Shown one piece after another: positions 22,270-32,408 of a stretch of 38,048 nucleotides of DNA (position 1 is the first letter of the stretch; each line of letters starts with the position of its first letter). The translations under genes were made by a program, and so were the position numbers. A model generated the notes under the pieces. It saw only the letters and a list, made by a program, of their open reading frames with translations. It was not told the DNA's origin and ran no database searches. The stretch is from an uncultured Alkaliphilus sp. GTDB taxonomy: Bacteria > Bacillota > Clostridia > Peptostreptococcales > Natronincolaceae. Where the stretch lies: contig CALJEQ010000003.1 in NCBI GenBank assembly GCA_938074565.1, positions 1-38,048 on the forward strand, written 5' to 3'.

Positions 22270-22983
22270 ATGAAAATAGCCATAGATTTACATATTCATA
22301 GCGGGCTTTCCCCTTGCAGCGAAAAAGATATGACCCCAAACAATATTATAGCAATGGCTAGTATTAAAGGGTTAGATGCTATTGCTATTACAGATCATAA
22401 TAGTGTAAAAAACCTATCTGCTTTTGCTAAAGTAGCCCAACAAAACAATATATTATTTATACCTGGAGTGGAAGTAACCACCAAAGAAGAAGTACACTTA
22501 ATAGGTCTCTTTAGGGATTTAGAAGGAGCTTTAGAATTTCAAAAAGTGTTAGATGATCAATTACCTAAAATACCTAACAATAAGAAAGTCTTCGGACCAC
22601 AGCTGGTGTATAATGAATTAGATGAAGTAGTTGATGAGTATAGTTTTTTGTTGCTTAATGCTATAAATTTAAATATACATGAAACGATAAAAGCTATTAA
22701 TAAAGTTAATGGAGTCGCAATTCCTGCCCATATTAATCGTAAGAGTTTTAGTATTCTTTCTAATCTTGGCTTTATCTCCCCTGAATTAGGTATTACCACT
22801 GTAGAAATTACTCAATCCTGTGATTATCCACTTCTTGAAAAAAAACACCCCTATTTAGAACACTTAATTAAGATTAGCAATTCAGATGCCCATGATTTAG
22901 GGAGTCTTTTAGAAAGAGAATCATTTATAGAAGTAAGTGAATTGTCTGTAGAAGCTGTTATAAATTTTCTAAGTAAAAAGTGA
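22270..22983 (+). CDS. PHP-domain phosphoesterase
   Basis: This is a 237-residue protein, starting at the ATG 6 bases after the preceding stop. The metal-binding motifs of the polymerase/histidinol phosphatase fold are present. IDLHIHSGLSPCSEKDMTP gives motif I (HxH), ITDHNSVKN motif II, PGVEVTTKEEVHLIGLF motif III, PAHINRKSFSI motif IV and SNSDAHDLGS the last. Such enzymes hydrolyse phosphoesters with two or three metals. No polymerase or HisP-specific insert is seen, so the substrate is unknown. Genes of this type co-occur with DRTGG and ATPase genes near [FeFe] hydrogenases. The next gene starts 40 bases later. Confidence 0.88.
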   Translation: MKIAIDLHIHSGLSPCSEKDMTPNNIIAMASIKGLDAIAITDHNSVKNLSAFAKVAQQNNILFIPGVEVTTKEEVHLIGLFRDLEGALEFQKVLDDQLPKIPNNKKVFGPQLVYNELDEVVDEYSFLLLNAINLNIHETIKAINKVNGVAIPAHINRKSFSILSNLGFISPELGITTVEITQSCDYPLLEKKHPYLEHLIKISNSDAHDLGSLLERESFIEVSELSVEAVINFLSKK

Positions 22984-23023
22984 CATCCATAAGATAAAAA
23001 TAAATTGTGAGAGGTGATGAGCT

Positions 23024-23569
23024 GTGAAGGAATTATCACTACATATCTTAGATATTGCCGAAAATTCCATTAGAGCAGAGGCTACTATGGTAGAATTAAA
23101 CATTATTGAAGATATAAAAAATAATAAACTGACTATAATTATAAAAGATAATGGATTTGGAATGGATCAAGACTTTTTGAAGAAGGTTTTAGATCCATTT
23201 ATTACTACTAGGACCACTAGAAGAGTTGGTTTAGGGTTACCCCTTTTTAAAGCAGCCGCAGAAGAGTGTGAAGGGAATTTGCTAATAGATTCGATAAAAG
23301 GTGAAGGCACAACCATTCTAGCAACTTTTAAATATGATCATATTGACCGTATGCCAATTGGAAATATGGCTGATACTATAATAACTTTAATTTTGGCAGA
23401 TGATAAAATTGAATACACTTATACCCATATAAGGGATGATGAAAAATTTATTTTTAGTACAATTGAAATTAAAAAAGTCCTTCAAGAACTGCCAATTACA
23501 AATATCGAAGTAATTGGGTGGATTAAAGAACATATAAATGATGGATTAAAAGGACTTGTTAAAATATAA
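23024..23569 (+). CDS. Histidine-kinase-like ATPase without a phosphorylation box
   Basis: The 181-residue protein starts at GTG after GAGAGGTGATGAG. LHILDIAENSIRAEATMVEL is the N-box region, IIKDNGFGMDQDFLK the G1 box, and DPFITTRTTRRVGLGLPLFK the G2 region of GHKL ATPases. There is no His-containing dimerisation helix, so it cannot autophosphorylate like a sensor kinase. The C-terminal half (about 110-181) is a separate alpha/beta piece of unknown role. This is the ATPase usually lying between PHP and hydrogenase NuoE/NuoF-like genes in Clostridia. Here the next intact gene is rnfC. Confidence 0.82.
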   Translation: MKELSLHILDIAENSIRAEATMVELNIIEDIKNNKLTIIIKDNGFGMDQDFLKKVLDPFITTRTTRRVGLGLPLFKAAAEECEGNLLIDSIKGEGTTILATFKYDHIDRMPIGNMADTIITLILADDKIEYTYTHIRDDEKFIFSTIEIKKVLQELPITNIEVIGWIKEHINDGLKGLVKI

Positions 23570-23860
23570 TTTTTATAATAAGATAATACGTAATATAGAA
23601 TTATTATTGTAATAAAAGCATTATTGAATAATACGGATTCTATTTTAAAATTGTTTTGTTAATTGGGAAGCATGTTAGAAATCCTAATTAATATTTATAG
23701 CTTATTGTTGCATAATTATCAAGGTGAACTTTTAAGGAAAAATATTAACTTTGTAGAAAATATAACAAACAAAATTGTGTATACAGTATTATGTTTGCGC
23801 ATTTTTGTTATTTTTAAGAAGGAACTTGTATTTTTATGTAGAATAAGTTATAGTGGCATC
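23570..23860. other. Gap before the rnf operon, possibly a deletion scar
   Basis: A 66-codon frame at 23663-23863 is hydrophobic and Ile/Leu-rich but lacks an SD and resembles translated AT-rich noise. In relatives this position holds hydrogenase subunit genes. Nothing recognisable remains. Confidence 0.4.
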
Positions 23861-23869
23861 TGATATAAT
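23861..23869 (+). promoter_or_regulatory. Extended -10 promoter of the rnf operon
   Basis: TGATATAAT is an extended -10 box without a good -35. Transcription from about 23876 would leave a leader of roughly 17 bases before the rnfC ATG at 23893. Confidence 0.4.
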
Positions 23870-23892
23870 TTATGTAAGGGGTGAAAATAACA

Positions 23893-25218
23893 ATGAAATT
23901 TTTAACCTTTAAAGGCGGAATACATCCACCTGAATTTAAGGAAATGACAGAGCGGTTACCTATTGAGAAAGCTATCGAACCTAGTCTTGTGGCAATACCA
24001 ATGCAACAACATATTGGAGCACCTTGCGAACCAACGGTTAAAGCTGGGGATAGAGTACTGGTAGGTCAAAAAATAGGCGAAGCAAAGGGGTTTGTATCAG
24101 CTCCAGTGCATTCTAGTGTATCTGGTGTGGTAAAATCCATTGCTAAGATGCCTAGCTCCAGTGGTGGAGAAGTGGTATCAATTGTTATTGAGTCTGATGG
24201 ACAAAATGAAGTAGATCCTTCTGTTACTCCAAAGGGAAGAATAGAAGATTTAAAGCCAGCTGATATTGTTGGTATTATCAAAGAAGCAGGCATTGTTGGT
24301 ATGGGTGGTGCGACTTTCCCTACTCATGTAAAATTATCACCACCTCCAGATAAGAAGATTGAAACAATCATCTTAAATGGGGCTGAATGTGAACCGTACC
24401 TAACGGCTGATCATCGATTAATGTTGGAAAAACCAGATGACATTGTATTTGGCTTAAGGGCTATGATGAAGGCTGTTGGTGTAGAAAAGGGTTTTATTGG
24501 CATAGAGAGTAATAAACCCGATGCAATAGAAATTATGAAAAAAGCGGTGGTTAAACACACCAACATAGAAGTAGTTACTCTAGAAACAAAATACCCACAA
24601 GGGGCAGAAAAGCAATTAATCTATGCTTGTTTAAAAAAAGAAGTACCTTCAGGTGGTCTACCAATGGATGTTGGGGCAATTGTTAATAACGTTGGCACTG
24701 CTGCTCAAGTAGCTATTGCCATAAAAACGGGTATGCCTCTAATTGAAAGGATAACAACAGTTTCTGGAAAAGGAATAAAAACACCTAAAAATCTTTTGAT
24801 AAAAATTGGTACATCAGTGAATAGTGTTATTGAACAGTGTGGTGGTTACGCAGAGAAACCTGGTAAAATTTTAATGGGTGGCCCAATGATGGGGTTAGCT
24901 CAATATTCTGATGATGTGAGTATTACAAAGGGTTCGTCTGGTCTATTACTTTTTACTGAGGAAGAGGCTCAAGCACCAGAACCTAGTGCATGTATCCGTT
25001 GTGGAAAATGTGTTGATATTTGTCCAGCTTATTTACAACCCCTTCATATTAGTAATTTCTCTTTTAATCATATGATGGAAAGTGCCGAAAAGTATAGGGC
25101 TTTAGACTGTATTGAGTGTGGATCGTGTTCATATATTTGTCCAGCAAAAATTCCGTTGTTACAATCAATAAGAGTTTCAAAACGTTATATTATTGCGAAG
25201 AAAAGAAAGCAAGTTTAA
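23893..25218 (+). CDS. rnfC: Rnf complex subunit C (RnfC), ferredoxin/NADH-oxidising side
   Basis: The start at 23893 has SD AAGGGGTGA, while the in-frame GTG at 23881 overlaps that SD. The protein has 441 residues. An N-terminal biotinyl-like segment (AIPMQQHIGAPCEPTVKAGD) is followed by VGMGGATFPTHVKL and LNGAECEPYL, the NADH/FMN region shared with NuoF. Two [4Fe-4S] motifs near the end are ACIRCGKCVDICPAYLQP and CIECGSCSYICPAKIPL. RnfC faces the cytoplasm and exchanges electrons with NAD. It is the first of six genes (C-D-G-E-A-B), and the order is the clostridial one. Confidence 0.96.
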   Translation: MKFLTFKGGIHPPEFKEMTERLPIEKAIEPSLVAIPMQQHIGAPCEPTVKAGDRVLVGQKIGEAKGFVSAPVHSSVSGVVKSIAKMPSSSGGEVVSIVIESDGQNEVDPSVTPKGRIEDLKPADIVGIIKEAGIVGMGGATFPTHVKLSPPPDKKIETIILNGAECEPYLTADHRLMLEKPDDIVFGLRAMMKAVGVEKGFIGIESNKPDAIEIMKKAVVKHTNIEVVTLETKYPQGAEKQLIYACLKKEVPSGGLPMDVGAIVNNVGTAAQVAIAIKTGMPLIERITTVSGKGIKTPKNLLIKIGTSVNSVIEQCGGYAEKPGKILMGGPMMGLAQYSDDVSITKGSSGLLLFTEEEAQAPEPSACIRCGKCVDICPAYLQPLHISNFSFNHMMESAEKYRALDCIECGSCSYICPAKIPLLQSIRVSKRYIIAKKRKQV

Positions 25219-25245
25219 TTTGTGATGGGAGGGAAATGAAATAAT

Positions 25246-26193
25246 ATGGAAAAATTAATGGTATCTTCTTCTCCACATATATGGTCTAAGAATACAACTT
25301 CTAAAATAATGCTAGATGTGGTTATCGCTTTATTACCAGCCACAATAGCTGCTGTATACTACTTTAGAGTAAATGCTGCAATACTAATTGCATTAGCGAT
25401 AATTACAGCTGTGGCTTGTGAGTGGGGAATGCAGAAAATAAGAAATCAAGATTCTACAATTAGCGATTTTAGTGCTGTTATAACAGGTCTATTGTTAGCT
25501 TTAAATATTCCTGCTTCAGCTCCTTGGTGGATTGCAGTTGTTGGTTCAGCTTTTGCTATTATTATAGTAAAACAATTATTTGGTGGGATAGGGCAAAACT
25601 TTATGAATCCAGCATTAGCTGCAAGAATAATGTTAACGATTTCCTGGACGGGAAATATGTCAGGGTGGATTAAACCCGGAGTAGATGCAGTAACCACAGC
25701 AACACCTCTTGGTTTAATGAAGGGAGCTAGTGTTGTTCCTAAAAATATTCCAAGTTTATTCGATACGGTTATAGGGAATATAGGAGGGAGTATGGGAGAA
25801 ACCTCTGCAATCCTTCTTATATTAGGTGGACTTTATTTAGCTTATAGAGGCGTAATTTCACTAAAAGTACCGTTGATCTATGTAGGAACTGTAGGTATAT
25901 TATCATTGTTATATGGGGGATTTAACTTAACCTTTATGTTATATCATGTGTTTTCAGGTGGATTGATGTTGGGGGCTATTTATATGGCTACTGACTATGC
26001 ATCGTCACCAGTTACAAAAAGAGGTCGTGTGATATTTGCTATAGGGTGTGGAATCATTACATCAGCCATCAGGTTTTATGGGTCATATCCAGAGGGCGTT
26101 GGATTCTCAATACTCCTAATGAATGTTGCAGCTCCGTTAATTGAAAAATACACTAGCCCGAAGGTTTTTGGGGAGGTGAAGCAAAATGCGTGA
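25246..26193 (+). CDS. rnfD: Rnf complex subunit D (RnfD), FMN-bearing membrane subunit
   Basis: The protein has 315 residues, SD GGGAGGG. About nine or ten membrane helices include MLDVVIALLPATIAAVYYF and GGIGQNFMNPALAARIML. The covalent FMN site motif is DAVTTATPLGLMKG, with the acceptor Thr153. FHVFSGGLMLGAIYMATDYA and the last helix are typical of RnfD/NqrB. It overlaps rnfG by 8 bases, which implies coupled translation. RnfD together with RnfG, A and E drives the Na+ or H+ translocation step. The sequence alone does not fix the ion, although related Clostridia often use Na+. Confidence 0.95.
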   Translation: MEKLMVSSSPHIWSKNTTSKIMLDVVIALLPATIAAVYYFRVNAAILIALAIITAVACEWGMQKIRNQDSTISDFSAVITGLLLALNIPASAPWWIAVVGSAFAIIIVKQLFGGIGQNFMNPALAARIMLTISWTGNMSGWIKPGVDAVTTATPLGLMKGASVVPKNIPSLFDTVIGNIGGSMGETSAILLILGGLYLAYRGVISLKVPLIYVGTVGILSLLYGGFNLTFMLYHVFSGGLMLGAIYMATDYASSPVTKRGRVIFAIGCGIITSAIRFYGSYPEGVGFSILLMNVAAPLIEKYTSPKVFGEVKQNA

Positions 26194-26755
26194 TATCATT
26201 AAATTAGGCTTAATTCTGTTGATTATAACTTCGATAGCTGCTTTTGTTTTAGGAATCACTAATGATATTACTCAAGCTATTATCGTAGAAAGAGCTGAAC
26301 TGGAAAACATAGAATATATTAGGGCTCTTTTACCAGAAGCAGAGGACTTTGTTAGAGTTGAAGATGAGAATGTAATAAATAGCGAAGAGATTTTACAGGT
26401 ATACGAAGGTACAAAAAATGGAGAAATTGTTGGTTATACTGTTAAAACTAACCCACAAGGATATAACGGACGTATTGAATTGCTAATTGGTATGTCAATA
26501 GATGGAAAGATAGTAGGAGTTAAAGTTGGTGAACATACAGAAACTCCAGGTTTAGGTTCTAAAATAGCCGATGGGGCATTTATTAATCAATACACAAATA
26601 AAGAGACAGTTTTAGAATTTAGTTTAACAAAAGATAATCCTGTAAAAGATGCTGATATTCAAGCAATAACAGGAGCGACAGTTTCCTGTGAGGCTGCTAA
26701 TAGAGGTATTAACCGTGCAACACAACTATTTGAAGATATTTTGAAAAATCGATAG
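26186..26755 (+). CDS. rnfG: Rnf complex subunit G (RnfG), periplasmic FMN subunit
   Basis: The 189-residue protein starts within the end of rnfD. One N-terminal membrane helix (IIKLGLILLIITSIAAFVLG) anchors an extracytoplasmic FMN-binding domain. The flavinylation motif ITGATVSCEAANRGINRA has Thr165 as the FMN acceptor. IVGVKVGEHTETPGLGSKIA is the second conserved block. The gene is followed by rnfE after 18 bases. Flavinylation would need an ApbE-like enzyme, which is not in this window. Length and motifs are complete. Confidence 0.95.
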   Translation: MRDIIKLGLILLIITSIAAFVLGITNDITQAIIVERAELENIEYIRALLPEAEDFVRVEDENVINSEEILQVYEGTKNGEIVGYTVKTNPQGYNGRIELLIGMSIDGKIVGVKVGEHTETPGLGSKIADGAFINQYTNKETVLEFSLTKDNPVKDADIQAITGATVSCEAANRGINRATQLFEDILKNR

Positions 26756-26773
26756 GTCGTCGGAGGTGAAAGG

Positions 26774-27376
26774 ATGAAGTTTGGTCGAATTTTTTCAAGA
26801 GGTATAGTTTTCGATAACCCAGTTTATGTACAATTATTAGGTATGTGTCCCACTTTGGCAGTAACTAATTCAGCTAAAAATGCACTGGGAATGGGTTTAG
26901 CTACTACAGCAGTATTAATAGGATCAAATATGGTTATATCATTAATAAAAAAATTAATACCTAGTCGTATACGTATTCCAGCATTCGTTGTAGTTATAGC
27001 CACCTTTGTTACAATAGTGGGTATGTTGATGAAGGCTTTCTTACCAGATTTAGACAAGGCGTTAGGAATTTTTATACCTTTAATTGTTGTTAATTGTTTA
27101 ATTTTAGCTAGAGCAGAGTCTTTTGCATCAAAGCAAACCGTTTTTCCATCGGCTATTGATGGAGCGGGTATGGGATTAGGTTTTACAATAGCTTTAGTCA
27201 TTTTAGGAATTGTTAGAGAATTATTAGGAGCGGGAACTATTTTTGGAATGACGATATTAGGTGAATTTTATCAACCAGCTAGAATTATGACTCAAGCTCC
27301 TGGTGCCTTTTTAGCACTAGGGTTATTGTTAGCATTATTTAACAAAATTACATCAAAGGAATTAAATGAACTTTAA
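26774..27376 (+). CDS. rnfE: Rnf complex subunit E (RnfE)
   Basis: This is a 200-residue integral membrane protein, SD TCGGAGGTGAAAGG. VYVQLLGMCPTLAVTNSAKN is the family N-terminus, with the Cys that takes part in a membrane [2Fe-2S] centre shared between RnfA and RnfE. IPLIVVNCLILARAESFASK repeats the pattern with its own Cys. GAGMGLGFTIALVILGIVRE completes the fold, with about six membrane helices in all. The gene lies 18 bases after rnfG and 13 before rnfA. It is homologous to NqrD, and shares an inverted-repeat architecture with RnfA. Confidence 0.95.
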   Translation: MKFGRIFSRGIVFDNPVYVQLLGMCPTLAVTNSAKNALGMGLATTAVLIGSNMVISLIKKLIPSRIRIPAFVVVIATFVTIVGMLMKAFLPDLDKALGIFIPLIVVNCLILARAESFASKQTVFPSAIDGAGMGLGFTIALVILGIVRELLGAGTIFGMTILGEFYQPARIMTQAPGAFLALGLLLALFNKITSKELNEL

Positions 27377-27389
27377 GGAGGTGTAGGAT

Positions 27390-27971
27390 TTGTCAGTTTC
27401 TTCGATATTTTTAATTTTAGTTAGCTCAATTTTAGTTAATAACTTTATTTTATCAAGATTTTTAGGCATCTGTCCCTTCTTTGGTGTTTCAAAGCAAGTT
27501 GAGACAGCCTTTGGAATGGGTATGGCAGTAACTTTTGTTATGGCATTGGCTTCGTTATTAACCTATATTATACAACATCTTATCTTAATTCCATTAAAAC
27601 TAGAATATTTGCAAACAATAGCCTTTATTTTGGTAATTGCTGCATTGGTTCAATTTGTTGAAATGGTTATTGAGAAGACTAGTCCTACATTGTATCAGTC
27701 ATTGGGGGTTTATTTACCTTTGATTACTACAAATTGCGCTGTATTGGGTTTAACACTAATTAATATACAAATGAAATTTAATCTTATTGAAGCTGTAATT
27801 CATGCTATTGGAGCAGCAATAGGTTTCTCCTTAGCCATCGTACTTTTTGCTGCTATTCGTGAAAGATTAGAACTGTATGATGTACCAGAGGTGTTTAAAG
27901 GATTTCCTATTGCCTTGATTACAGCAAGTTTAATGTCATTGGCTTTTTTAGGCTTTGCCGGACTTGTGTAA
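27390..27971 (+). CDS. rnfA: Rnf complex subunit A (RnfA)
   Basis: The protein has 193 residues, beginning at TTG with SD AAGGAGGTG. It has six membrane helices. [20 protein letters not shown] and [17 protein letters not shown] each supply the Cys that matches RnfE, so the pair binds an iron-sulfur centre inside the membrane. [20 protein letters not shown] corresponds to the last conserved block. RnfA is homologous to NqrE. It lies 12 bases before rnfB. All parts of the family are present and the length is normal. Confidence 0.95.
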   Translation: MSVSSIFLILVSSILVNNFILSRFLGICPFFGVSKQVETAFGMGMAVTFVMALASLLTYIIQHLILIPLKLEYLQTIAFILVIAALVQFVEMVIEKTSPTLYQSLGVYLPLITTNCAVLGLTLINIQMKFNLIEAVIHAIGAAIGFSLAIVLFAAIRERLELYDVPEVFKGFPIALITASLMSLAFLGFAGLV

Positions 27972-27983
27972 AGGAGGGATCAT

Positions 27984-28817
27984 ATGAATTTACAAGTTGT
28001 TATATATCCTGTGCTTAGTTTAGGAGGAATGGGACTTCTTTTTGGAGCAGGCTTAGCATATGCTTCTAAGAAGTTTGGTGTAGAAGTAGACCCTAAACTA
28101 ATGCTAATTAGAGATGCTTTACCTGGTGCCAACTGTGGAGGTTGTGGAGTTCCAGGATGTGATAGTTTTGCTAAGTTAGTTTATGAAGGAAAAGCTCCTG
28201 TTAATGGATGCCCAGTTGGTGGAGCGGAATGTGCCAGTGCGTTAGCAAAAATTATGGGTGTAGAGGCTAAAGAGGCATCTAAAAAAGTTGCTAAAGTAAT
28301 CTGTAACGGTGATACAGTTCGATGTAAGGAACGTTTTGAGTATCAGGGAGTTCAAGATTGTGTTGCTGCTACTATGGTGGCGGGAGGCAGCAAATCCTGT
28401 GAGTATGGTTGTTTGGGATTAGCAACTTGTGTAAGGGCATGTCCCTTCGACGCTATAGAAATTGTAGATGGAAGAATAGCTAAAATTATTCCTGAAAAAT
28501 GTACAGCGTGTGGTAAGTGTATTGAGGTTTGTCCTAAAAATGTAATTGATATGGTTCCTTATCATCAAGATGTAGTAATTACTTGTAATAATAAAGAGCC
28601 AGGCAAGGTAGTCAGACAAAAATGTAGCGTTGGATGTATTGGATGTCAAATCTGTGTAAAGGCATGTCCCTACGATGCCATTGATTTTGAACACAACTTA
28701 GCAGTTATAGATTATGAAAAATGTACTAATTGTTTTGTTTGTGTAGAAAAATGTCCAACTAAAGCAATAGAAGGTAATTTTGAAAGAAGAGATAAAAATA
28801 AGAAAGATGTTGTGTAA
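27984..28817 (+). CDS. rnfB: Rnf complex subunit B (RnfB), ferredoxin-like electron entry subunit
   Basis: The protein has 277 residues, SD AAAGGAGGG. An N-terminal membrane helix is followed by the NCGGCGVPGCDSFAKLVYEG 4Fe-4S cluster module shared with Fe-S assembly-like proteins. Later come classic ferredoxin clusters CTACGKCIEVCPK, CIGCQICVKACPYD and CTNCFVCVEKCPTK, with one more set in CLGLATCVRACPFD. RnfB takes electrons from reduced ferredoxin and passes them to the membrane subunits. It ends the operon, with a strong terminator about 50 bases later. In Clostridia Rnf couples ferredoxin oxidation to NADH and an ion gradient. Confidence 0.96.
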   Translation: MNLQVVIYPVLSLGGMGLLFGAGLAYASKKFGVEVDPKLMLIRDALPGANCGGCGVPGCDSFAKLVYEGKAPVNGCPVGGAECASALAKIMGVEAKEASKKVAKVICNGDTVRCKERFEYQGVQDCVAATMVAGGSKSCEYGCLGLATCVRACPFDAIEIVDGRIAKIIPEKCTACGKCIEVCPKNVIDMVPYHQDVVITCNNKEPGKVVRQKCSVGCIGCQICVKACPYDAIDFEHNLAVIDYEKCTNCFVCVEKCPTKAIEGNFERRDKNKKDVV

Positions 28818-28869
28818 CTTTAAATAATATATAAATATTTATTGAAAAGTTATAAAGATAAGCTGTAGT

Positions 28870-28908
28870 GCTAAAAGAGTTTCTAAAAAGAAACTCTTTT
28901 AGCAGTTT
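28870..28908 (+). terminator. Strong terminator of the rnf operon
   Basis: A perfect 14-pair stem (GCTAAAAGAGTTTC with its complement) around TAAAAA is followed by AGTTTTTG. Confidence 0.92.
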
Positions 28909-29236
28909 TTGTTTATTGCAATAGGATTTTGAATAAAGATTAGTAATAGAATTAATTACTACTTGTAAGATGAATTTTTTAATGTTAAACTTTTAATGAT
29001 TCCCTAATAATAGTGAGCTGTACAAGAATATCAAATTTTAGGGAATATTTTACATTTAATACTTAACCATAAAAAAATATAACTATTTAAAAAATAATGG
29101 TTTAAAAAATTATATTATTTTTGTATTGTATGTTAAAATATTATATAACGTGTTGAAATTTATCGTAGGTAGATAGGTAAAGATGAGGAAAAATAGTCCC
29201 ATATAAGCTATTATATTTAGAAAAGAGTGATAGACG
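28909..29236. other. Gap before the Gx transporter, with one inverted repeat
   Basis: ATTCCCTAA (28999-29007) is complementary to TTAGGGAAT (29038-29046), 30 bases apart. It could be a leader RNA or a binding site. No T-box or known riboswitch features were seen. The NusG-domain and FMN-binding genes that often precede a Gx transporter are absent. Confidence 0.4.
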
Positions 29237-29758
29237 ATGAAAACTAAGAAATTGACACAGTTGGCAATGCTGACATCTTTGGGCTTAGCACTTCATATTA
29301 TTGAATCTTTTATACCAAATCCTTTCATTGGACTAGCACCTGGGGCAAAACTGGGGCTTGCCAATATTATTGCATTAATTACTTTAGTTCTATTTGGTTT
29401 TAAATATGCATTGGGAGTAAATTTATTAAGATGTTTCATCGGTGGGCTTGCTTCTGGTGCTGTTACATCAATGATGTATAGTATGTCTGGGGCAATATTA
29501 AGTACGCTATTAATGTTTTTAGTATATAAGTATTTAAGAAAATATTTTAGTTTAATAGGTGTAAGTGTATTTGGTGCATTAGGTCATAATATTGCACAAT
29601 TAACTGTGGCTAGTCTAATTATTAATAACCCCAGGATGTTTATTTATCTTCCAATAATGATGATTACAAGTATTTTTACAGGGGTTTTTATTGGATTAAC
29701 TGCAAATTTCACAATTACTAAAGCTAGATTACATTTTAATGAAAAGATAGGGATATAA
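29237..29758 (+). CDS. Gx transporter family protein (heptaprenyl diphosphate synthase component I-like)
   Basis: The 173-residue protein has five or six membrane helices. The N-terminal KKLTQLAMLTSLGLALHIIE and APGAKLGLANIIALITLVLF with the Gly/Asn-rich turn are family marks (PF07456). GGLASGAVTSMMYSMSGAI and FGALGHNIAQLTVASLI follow. The old annotation as heptaprenyl diphosphate synthase component I is misleading, because the protein is a membrane carrier related to ECF S-components. The substrate is unknown. The DUF4321 gene follows 24 bases later, so an operon with DUF4321 and maf is likely. Confidence 0.85.
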   Translation: MKTKKLTQLAMLTSLGLALHIIESFIPNPFIGLAPGAKLGLANIIALITLVLFGFKYALGVNLLRCFIGGLASGAVTSMMYSMSGAILSTLLMFLVYKYLRKYFSLIGVSVFGALGHNIAQLTVASLIINNPRMFIYLPIMMITSIFTGVFIGLTANFTITKARLHFNEKIGI

Positions 29759-29782
29759 TAGAAATAACTAAGGGGGATTGTT

Positions 29783-30031
29783 ATGAGCAAGTATAGAAAT
29801 CCTTGGTTGTTAATACTTTTATTAATTACAGGGGTTGTATTAGGCAGTTTAATAGGAACATCCTTAGGGAAAACAGTACCTTTATTATCTTATGGGCCAG
29901 GTCCGTTGGGATTAAAAAACTTAGAGGTTAATTTAGGTGTACTCTTTTTTCATGTTACTTTATTAATAGAAATTAATGTAGCTAGTTTAATAGGTTTATT
30001 ATTGGCTGTATTAATATTTAATAGATTGTAG
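29783..30031 (+). CDS. DUF4321 membrane protein
   Basis: This is 82 residues, SD AAGGGGGATTG. Two membrane helices (about 8-28 and 55-78) bracket an LLSYGPGPLGLKNLEVNLGV loop, the DUF4321 hallmark. It is found upstream of maf/radC/mre genes in many Clostridia, which matches this layout: maf begins 12 bases after its stop. Function is not established. A link to wall synthesis is only by neighbourhood. Confidence 0.85.
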   Translation: MSKYRNPWLLILLLITGVVLGSLIGTSLGKTVPLLSYGPGPLGLKNLEVNLGVLFFHVTLLIEINVASLIGLLLAVLIFNRL

Positions 30032-30043
30032 GTGCATAAGTTA

Positions 30044-30625
30044 ATGACTAAATTGGTATTAGCATCAAATTCTCCTAGAAGAAAAGAATTACTAATGAAT
30101 TTAGGTGTAAATTTTGATATTATAGTTAAAGAAGTTGAAGAAATAAAAGAAACCCACTTAGATCCTCAAGAAGTTGCTTCTGAGAATGCTTTTAGAAAAG
30201 CTAAAGCTTGTGTAGAGTATTTAAAAGAAGATGCAATCATAATTGCAGCTGACACAATCGTATATAACAAACAAATTTTAGGTAAGCCAAGTAGTAAAGA
30301 AGAGGCCTATACAATGTTGAAATCCTTATCGGGAACTAATCATGATGTTATAACAGGCATAGCTGTTTTAGAATGGCCAACAAATAAAAAAGTAGTAACA
30401 ACTGTTACAACTAAAGTAAGTTTTAAGGACTTAACCGATGAAGAAATCAATAAATATATTAATTCAGGCGAACCAATGGATAAGGCTGGAGCCTATGGTA
30501 TTCAAGGAAGAGCCGCCTTATTTGTAAAGCAAATAGAAGGCGACTATTTTAACGTTGTTGGACTACCTTTATTTAAAATAGAAGAAATTCTTAAAAAAGA
30601 TTTTAATAAAACTTTATTAGAATAA
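30044..30625 (+). CDS. maf: Maf-family nucleoside triphosphate pyrophosphatase
   Basis: The start at 30044 has SD TAGGTG, 9 bases before the ATG. The GTG at 30032 is less likely. It has 193 residues. LVLASNSPRRKELLMNLG is the Maf signature with the phosphate-binding SxRR. IIAADTIVYNKQILGKP has the catalytic Asp, and GAYGIQGRAALFVKQIEGDY the C-terminal signature. The enzyme hydrolyses dTTP, UTP or modified nucleotides to the monophosphate and may arrest septation, as seen in Bacillus. Here it sits with radC and mreB as in Bacillus and many Clostridia. Confidence 0.95.
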   Translation: MTKLVLASNSPRRKELLMNLGVNFDIIVKEVEEIKETHLDPQEVASENAFRKAKACVEYLKEDAIIIAADTIVYNKQILGKPSSKEEAYTMLKSLSGTNHDVITGIAVLEWPTNKKVVTTVTTKVSFKDLTDEEINKYINSGEPMDKAGAYGIQGRAALFVKQIEGDYFNVVGLPLFKIEEILKKDFNKTLLE

Positions 30626-30649
30626 TATATATATGGTTAGGTGGATCTG

Positions 30650-32393
<1,744 letters not shown>

Positions 32394-32408
32394 AGTTGGT
32401 GATGATAT

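Noticed and set aside
23663..23863. 66-codon hydrophobic frame before rnfC
   Set aside because: No SD, AT-rich codon use and no resemblance to a protein. It overlaps the rnf promoter region.
28820..29236. T-box or other leader before the Gx transporter
   Set aside because: No T-box sequence, no antiterminator pair and no terminator were found directly upstream of the gene.
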